Shown here one piece after another: positions 14,758 through 18,583 of a DNA stretch of 18,583 bases; positions within the stretch are counted from its first letter, which is position 1; every line of letters begins with the position of its first letter. The DNA is from an uncultured Collinsella sp. GTDB lineage: Bacteria > Actinomycetota > Coriobacteriia > Coriobacteriales > Coriobacteriaceae. The DNA lies in assembly GCA_900754445.1 (NCBI GenBank), contig CAAECW010000123.1:1-18583 (forward strand), in the 5' to 3' direction. The translations under genes were made by a program, and so were the position numbers. Under the pieces are notes generated by a model that worked only from the letters and a program-made list of their open reading frames with translations, did not search any database and was not told the origin of the DNA.

Positions 14758-15729
14758 GTGAATTCTGAATCCATCGCCGTCATCATCCCCTGCTACAACG
14801 AAGCGCTCACGATTGGTAAGGTCATCGACGACTTTCACCGCGAGCTTCCGCAAGCGACGGTCTATGTCTATGACAATAACTCATCGGACGATACCTCACG
14901 CATCGCCACCGAGCACGGCGCCATGGTGCGTTTTGAGCCGCGTCAGGGAAAGGGCAACGTGTGCCGTCAGATGTTTCGCGACATCGATGCCGATTGTTAC
15001 CTGATGGTCGACGGCGATGACACCTACCCCGCCGAGGCGGCCAAAGCCCTCTGCGAGCCCATCCTCAACGGCACGGCCGACATGACCGTGGGCGACCGTC
15101 TTTCCAACGGCACCTATGCCGAGGAGAACAAACGTGCCTTCCACGGCTTTGGCAACAACCTGGTCCGTGCCATGATCAAGTGGATCTATGGCTACAGCTT
15201 CGATGATGTCATGACCGGCTACCGCGCCATGAGCCGCCCGTTCGTTAAAACCTTCCCTGTGCTTTCCGAGGGCTTCCAGATCGAAACCGAGCTCTCGATT
15301 CACGCTGTCGACCACCGCTGGCGCATCAAAGATGTACCCATCGAGTACCGCGACCGTCCGGAAGGCTCCGAGTCCAAGCTCAATACCGTGAGCGACGGCA
15401 TTAAAGTCGTCGCGATGATCGGCACGCTGTTCAAGGACTACCGCCCGCTGAAGTTCTTCAGCCTGGTTGCGCTTCTGTTTGCGGTGATCGGCCTCGCCCT
15501 GGGCACGCCCATCGTTGTCGAGTATTTCCAGACCGGCCTCGTTCCGCGCTTCCCCACCGCCATGCTCGCCGCGTCGTTTATGTTCCTGTGCGGCCTGAGC
15601 CTCGCGACCGGCTTCATCCTCGATTCCGTGGCAAAGGTCGAAAAAAAGCAGTGGGAGGTCAACGTGTACAGCAAATACGCCTATGACGACCAGCCCGGCC
15701 AACCTACTTCCAAGCCAAGCGAGAGGTAG
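14758..15729 (+). CDS. Family 2 glycosyltransferase, polyprenyl-phosphate sugar synthase type
   Basis: Likely transfers a sugar from a nucleotide donor to a polyprenyl phosphate at the inner membrane face, giving a lipid-linked sugar for envelope glycans. The 323-residue protein has a GT-A domain with IIPCYNEA (9-16), DNNSSDDT (39-46) and the metal-binding DGDD (85-88), plus DVMTGYRAMSRP in the acceptor region. Two C-terminal membrane segments follow (about 228-250 and 265-287), an arrangement known in DPM1/GtrB-like enzymes. It starts at a GTG six bases after AAGGAG. It is convergent with the rml genes and divergent from the exporter; the sugar is not determinable from sequence. Confidence 0.9.
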   Translation: MNSESIAVIIPCYNEALTIGKVIDDFHRELPQATVYVYDNNSSDDTSRIATEHGAMVRFEPRQGKGNVCRQMFRDIDADCYLMVDGDDTYPAEAAKALCEPILNGTADMTVGDRLSNGTYAEENKRAFHGFGNNLVRAMIKWIYGYSFDDVMTGYRAMSRPFVKTFPVLSEGFQIETELSIHAVDHRWRIKDVPIEYRDRPEGSESKLNTVSDGIKVVAMIGTLFKDYRPLKFFSLVALLFAVIGLALGTPIVVEYFQTGLVPRFPTAMLAASFMFLCGLSLATGFILDSVAKVEKKQWEVNVYSKYAYDDQPGQPTSKPSER

Positions 15730-15780
15730 ATCTTCCGCAAAATACTATTGGCACCACTGCATAGATAGCCACCAACAAGA

Positions 15781-15812
15781 AAAGCCGCCGTAAAAGAACG
15801 GCGGCTTTTTTA
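15781..15812. terminator. Bidirectional Rho-independent terminator between convergent genes
   Basis: AAAAGCCGCCGT (15781-15792) pairs perfectly with ACGGCGGCTTTT (15799-15810) around a six-base loop, with T-rich tails on both strands. It should end the glycosyltransferase transcript and the leftward rml transcript. The rest of the 15730-15836 gap shows nothing recognisable. Confidence 0.9.
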
Positions 15813-15836
15813 CTCTCGTCAATTCAATAGCGGCGA

Positions 15837-17291
15837 CTAGAGCGTCTTGAGGTACTCCCCCAGCTCTTCTTCCCAGTCGGGCATGTGAAACCCGACCGAC
15901 TCGAGTTTGGACAGGTCGAGCGCGGAGTGGACCGGGCGCGGTGCGATGGGGCCCGCGGCACTCGCGTAGTAGTCGGCGGTGCTGACCGGCACGACCCTGT
16001 CGCCGTTGCCGTTAGCGGCCTCGAAGACGGCTCGGGCGATGTCCGCCCAGCTCCTCACGGTGCCGGAGCCGGTGCAGTCGTAGGTGCCGTAGGGGGCCTT
16101 CGCGTCCAGCACGTGGAAGATGGCCTGCGCCATGTCGCGCGTGAAGGTCAGGCGTCCCAGCTGGTCGTCCACGACGGTGACCTGCTCCAGCTTGTCCTCC
16201 GGGTCGGCGACGCGGTCGGACAGCCCCTTCATGGTCTTGACGAAGTTGTGGCCCTCGCCGATGACCCAGCTGGAGCGCATGATGTAGTGGCGCGGGCACC
16301 CTGCCACGGCGATGTCGCCGGCGGCCTTGGTCTGGCCGTAGACGGATAGCGGACTGAGGGGCTCGTCCTCCGTGTGGACCTCGGCGGTGCCGTCGAAGAC
16401 GTAGTCGCTGGACACGTGGACGAGCGTGATGCCGTGCTCGGCGCAGGTGCGGGCGAGCAGCGCCGGCCCGGTCGCGTTGGCCTTCCAGGCGATGGCGCGG
16501 CCCTCGGGGGTCTCGGCCCTGTCGACGGCCGTGTAGGCGCCGCAGTTGATCACGGTGCCGTAGAGCGACCAGTCGTACTGCGTATAGGCCGCCGGGTCGG
16601 ACATGTCGAAGGTGTCGATGTCGCAGAAGTCGAAGTCCTTGGCGACACCGCGCTCCTCGGCGAGCGCGCGGACCGCATGGCCCAGCTGGCCGTCGCAGCC
16701 GGTGACGAGGGTGCGCTTCGGCGCCATGGGGACGACGTCCCTGAGCATCGGGTGGTTGAGGTCGGCCTCGGAGACGGTGGCCTCCCCCAGCGGGATGGGC
16801 CACTCGATGGCGAGCTCGGGGTCGGCGAGGTTCACGAAGGTGTAGGTCCTCTTCAATTCAAGGGACCAGTGGGCGTCCACCAGGTAGGTGTAGGCGGTGC
16901 CGTCCTCCAGCGCCTGGAAGGAGTTGCCCACGCCGCGCGGCACGTAGATGGCCTTCGAGGGGTCGAGCACGGTCGTGTAGACCTTGCCGAAGGTCTCGCT
17001 GCCCTCGCGCAGGTCGACCCATGCGCCGAAGACCGAGCCGCGGGCCACGGAGATGAACTTGTCCCAGGGCTCCGCGTGGATGCCGCGCGTGACGCCCCTC
17101 TTCTCGTTGTAGGAGATGTTGTTCTGGACGACGCGGAGGTCCGGGATGCCCAGGGCGGTCATCTTGGCGCGCTGCCAGTTCTCCTTGAACCAGCCGCGCG
17201 AGTCGCCGTGGACGGCCAGGTCGACGACCTTGAGGCCCCCGATGCCGGTCTCGGCGACGGAGAGGTCCTTCTCGAATGCGATGTCTGCCAT
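15837..17291 (-). CDS. rfbCD: Fused dTDP-4-dehydrorhamnose 3,5-epimerase / 4-reductase (RmlC-RmlD)
   Basis: Probably carries out the last two steps to dTDP-L-rhamnose. The 484-residue protein has an RmlC-like cupin (about 1-188) with DSRGWFKE (30-37) and the putative catalytic His72 in TRGIHAEPWDK, then an NADPH-dependent RmlD domain (about 190-484) with GCDGQLG (198-204), SSDYVFDG (294-301) and the catalytic pair YxxxK in YGQTK (318-322). In the cupin, VPRGVGNSF stands where most RmlC enzymes have PxGxAHGF, and HWS appears near the usual active-site Tyr region. Epimerase activity therefore rests on context and the fused partner more than on canonical residues. AGGAGGGGAGAG precedes the ATG; rfbB ends 12 bases upstream. 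G+C is very high (41 of 60 bases at 16201-16260). Confidence 0.92.
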   Translation of the reverse strand: MADIAFEKDLSVAETGIGGLKVVDLAVHGDSRGWFKENWQRAKMTALGIPDLRVVQNNISYNEKRGVTRGIHAEPWDKFISVARGSVFGAWVDLREGSETFGKVYTTVLDPSKAIYVPRGVGNSFQALEDGTAYTYLVDAHWSLELKRTYTFVNLADPELAIEWPIPLGEATVSEADLNHPMLRDVVPMAPKRTLVTGCDGQLGHAVRALAEERGVAKDFDFCDIDTFDMSDPAAYTQYDWSLYGTVINCGAYTAVDRAETPEGRAIAWKANATGPALLARTCAEHGITLVHVSSDYVFDGTAEVHTEDEPLSPLSVYGQTKAAGDIAVAGCPRHYIMRSSWVIGEGHNFVKTMKGLSDRVADPEDKLEQVTVVDDQLGRLTFTRDMAQAIFHVLDAKAPYGTYDCTGSGTVRSWADIARAVFEAANGNGDRVVPVSTADYYASAAGPIAPRPVHSALDLSKLESVGFHMPDWEEELGEYLKTL

Positions 17292-17303
17292 ATCTCTCCC
17301 CTC

Positions 17304-18323
17304 CTACTGGCCCTGCGCGCGGTAGCGGGCCTCGGTGGCCTCCTTGGCCGGGCGCCACCAGGACTCGTTCTCGACGTACCAGTCGATGGTCTGCTTCAGG
17401 CCCTCGGCGAAGTCGGTGTGGGCCGGCCTCCAGCCGAGCTCGCGTTGGAGCTTCGTGCTGTCGATGGCGTAGCGGCGGTCGTGGCCGGGGCGGTCGGCGA
17501 CCCAGTCGAAGTCCTCGGGGTCGCGGCCCATGGCCGTGAGGATCATGCGCAGGACGGTGATGTTGTCCCTCTCGCCGTCGGCGCCGATGAGGTAGGTCTC
17601 CCCCATCTCGCCCTTCGTGAGGATGTCCCAGACGGCCGAGGAGTGGTCCTCGGTGTGGATCCAGTCGCGGACGTTCTCGCCGCGGCCGTAGAGCTTGGGG
17701 CGCACGCCGTCGATTATGTTGGTGATCTGGCGCGGGATGAACTTCTCCACGTGCTGGTAGGGGCCGTAGTTGTTGGAGCAGTTGGAGATCGTGGTGCGCA
17801 GGCCGTAGGTGCGGGTCCAGGCGCGGACCAGCATGTCGGAGCTGGCCTTGGTGCTCGAGTACGGGCTGCTCGGGTGGTACGGCGTCTCCTCGGTGAACTT
17901 CGCCGGGTCGTCGAGCGCCAGGTCGCCGTAGACCTCGTCGGTGGAGACGTGGTGGTAGCGGACGCCATATTTGCGGACGGCCTCCAGCAGGCGGAAGGTG
18001 CCCTCCACGTTCGTGCGCAGGAACGGCTCCGGGTCGGCGATGGAGTTGTCGTTGTGGCTCTCTGCGGCGTAGTGCACGATCGCGTCGTGGCCGGGGACGA
18101 TCCTATCGAGCAGCTCCGCGTCGCAGATGTCACCGACGACGAGCTCGACCCTGTCCTCGGGCAGCCCCGCGATGTTCTCGGGGTTGCCGGCGTAGGTCAG
18201 CTTGTCCAGGACGGTCACGTGGACGCCCGGGTGGTTCTTCACCACGTAGTGCACGAAGTTGCTGCCGATGAAGCCGCAGCCGCCAGTGACGATGATATTC
18301 TTGGGTTCGAAAATCTCAGACAT
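17304..18323 (-). CDS. rfbB: dTDP-glucose 4,6-dehydratase
   Basis: Converts dTDP-glucose to dTDP-4-keto-6-deoxyglucose, the second step of dTDP-rhamnose synthesis, using tightly bound NAD+. The 339-residue protein is of normal size. Seen: GGCGFIG (14-20), STDEVYG with the catalytic Thr-Asp-Glu (128-130), YSSTK (155-159) and SNCSNNYGPYQHVEKF (180-195), all classic for RmlB. The ATG at 18323 gives the family N-terminus; 21 extra in-frame codons upstream look non-homologous. The ribosome site is weak (GGA six bases before the ATG). It forms an operon with rfbCD; no rfbA is present in the window. G+C is the highest in the window (43 of 60 bases at 17401-17460). Confidence 0.96.
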   Translation of the reverse strand: MSEIFEPKNIIVTGGCGFIGSNFVHYVVKNHPGVHVTVLDKLTYAGNPENIAGLPEDRVELVVGDICDAELLDRIVPGHDAIVHYAAESHNDNSIADPEPFLRTNVEGTFRLLEAVRKYGVRYHHVSTDEVYGDLALDDPAKFTEETPYHPSSPYSSTKASSDMLVRAWTRTYGLRTTISNCSNNYGPYQHVEKFIPRQITNIIDGVRPKLYGRGENVRDWIHTEDHSSAVWDILTKGEMGETYLIGADGERDNITVLRMILTAMGRDPEDFDWVADRPGHDRRYAIDSTKLQRELGWRPAHTDFAEGLKQTIDWYVENESWWRPAKEATEARYRAQGQ

Positions 18324-18398
18324 GAAAATCCAATCTGAAGCATGTACAGCTTCTTTAGTATGCCGCAGGAAGTGACGCCGCGACACTATTCAACAAAA

Positions 18399-18583
18399 CT
18401 ATCGGACATTTCGGCATGCGATAAGAGCCATGACCTTCGCAGAATTACTTCCCCTACAAAACGCCTCCGGAATGCAGTCTTTGTCGTACCGGAAGACCGA
18501 ATTCCCAGTTTTATCGCGTAAGTACTTATAGAAGAAGTCTTCCCAGCTTTTAAACTTCTCACTGTTTACAAAGGCTTCTGGGG
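18399..18583 (-). CDS. C-terminal end of a second P-loop/Toprim-like protein of the same family as the gene at 10739-11740
   Basis: An open frame enters from the right edge and ends at a TAG (18399-18401), giving 60 residues. It begins PEAFVNSEKFKSWEDFF. By eye this aligns without gaps to residues 273-289 of the P-loop protein at 10739-11740 (PSSYIESRKYLSWERFF): P, S, K, S-W-E and F-F are identical and Y/F and I/V exchanges are conservative. Similarity continues more weakly, with shared Leu, Tyr, Lys, Glu and Arg at matching positions. The DNA is poor in G+C (25 of 60 at 18481-18540), like the other copy. The ATPase part would lie outside the window, probably with its own small partner gene. 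It ends 75 bases upstream of the rfbB start on the same strand. Confidence 0.65.
   Translation of the reverse strand, partial: PEAFVNSEKFKSWEDFFYKYLRDKTGNSVFRYDKDCIPEAFCRGSNSAKVMALIACRNVR

Noticed and set aside
16374..18338. 654-residue open frame on the plus strand opposite rfbCD and rfbB
   Set aside because: It is a shadow of the high-G+C rml genes: low-complexity Val/Gly/Asp/Ala-rich sequence with no motif, while the opposite strand encodes well-conserved enzymes.
1..18583. CRISPR arrays, insertion sequences or rRNA
   Set aside because: No regularly spaced repeats, transposase motifs or rRNA-like sequence were found while reading both strands.

Overview
The window reads as a chromosomal segment of a high-G+C anaerobic actinobacterium of the Coriobacteriia, most like Collinsella. 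That is an inference from base composition, gene order and the look of the proteins; no database search was possible. Coding density is high and no gap between genes exceeds about 205 bases.

Left edge (1-1507, minus strand): a tRNA-Arg(CCG) with a clear promoter and its own terminator, followed by the N-terminal part of a CtpE-like P-type cation ATPase cut by the window edge.

Aromatic amino acid operon (about 1640-10246, plus strand): eight collinear genes, aroF-tyrA-aroB-aroA-aroC-pheA-aroEK-aroQ. They encode all seven shikimate steps from erythrose 4-phosphate plus PEP to chorismate, then both prephenate branches toward phenylalanine and tyrosine. aroE and aroK are one fused gene. Feedback control is probably built into AroF (N-terminal regulatory domain) and PheA (ACT domain). 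The leader before aroF has a terminator-like hairpin inside a possible 20-codon reading frame, a candidate attenuator. A near-perfect 16-bp inverted repeat lies between aroEK and aroQ, and a strong terminator follows aroQ.

Two-gene module of unknown function (10253-11779, plus strand): a small DUF4869-like protein overlapping by one base an unusual P-loop protein with a possible Toprim-like C-terminal half. The DNA is poorer in G+C than its surroundings. The last 185 bases of the window (18399-18583, minus strand) hold the C-terminal end of a second protein of the same family. This is the most interesting signal I found.

Envelope polysaccharide region (11780-18323): a membrane acyltransferase, tRNA-Arg(TCT), an ABC-2 polysaccharide exporter (ATPase and permease), a family 2 polyprenyl-phosphate-type glycosyltransferase, a fused RmlC-RmlD enzyme and RmlB. 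Together they suggest synthesis of a rhamnose-containing glycan from dTDP-glucose, its export, and possible acylation. rmlA is not in the window. The rml genes are much richer in G+C than the transporter genes beside them, which suggests a separate origin.
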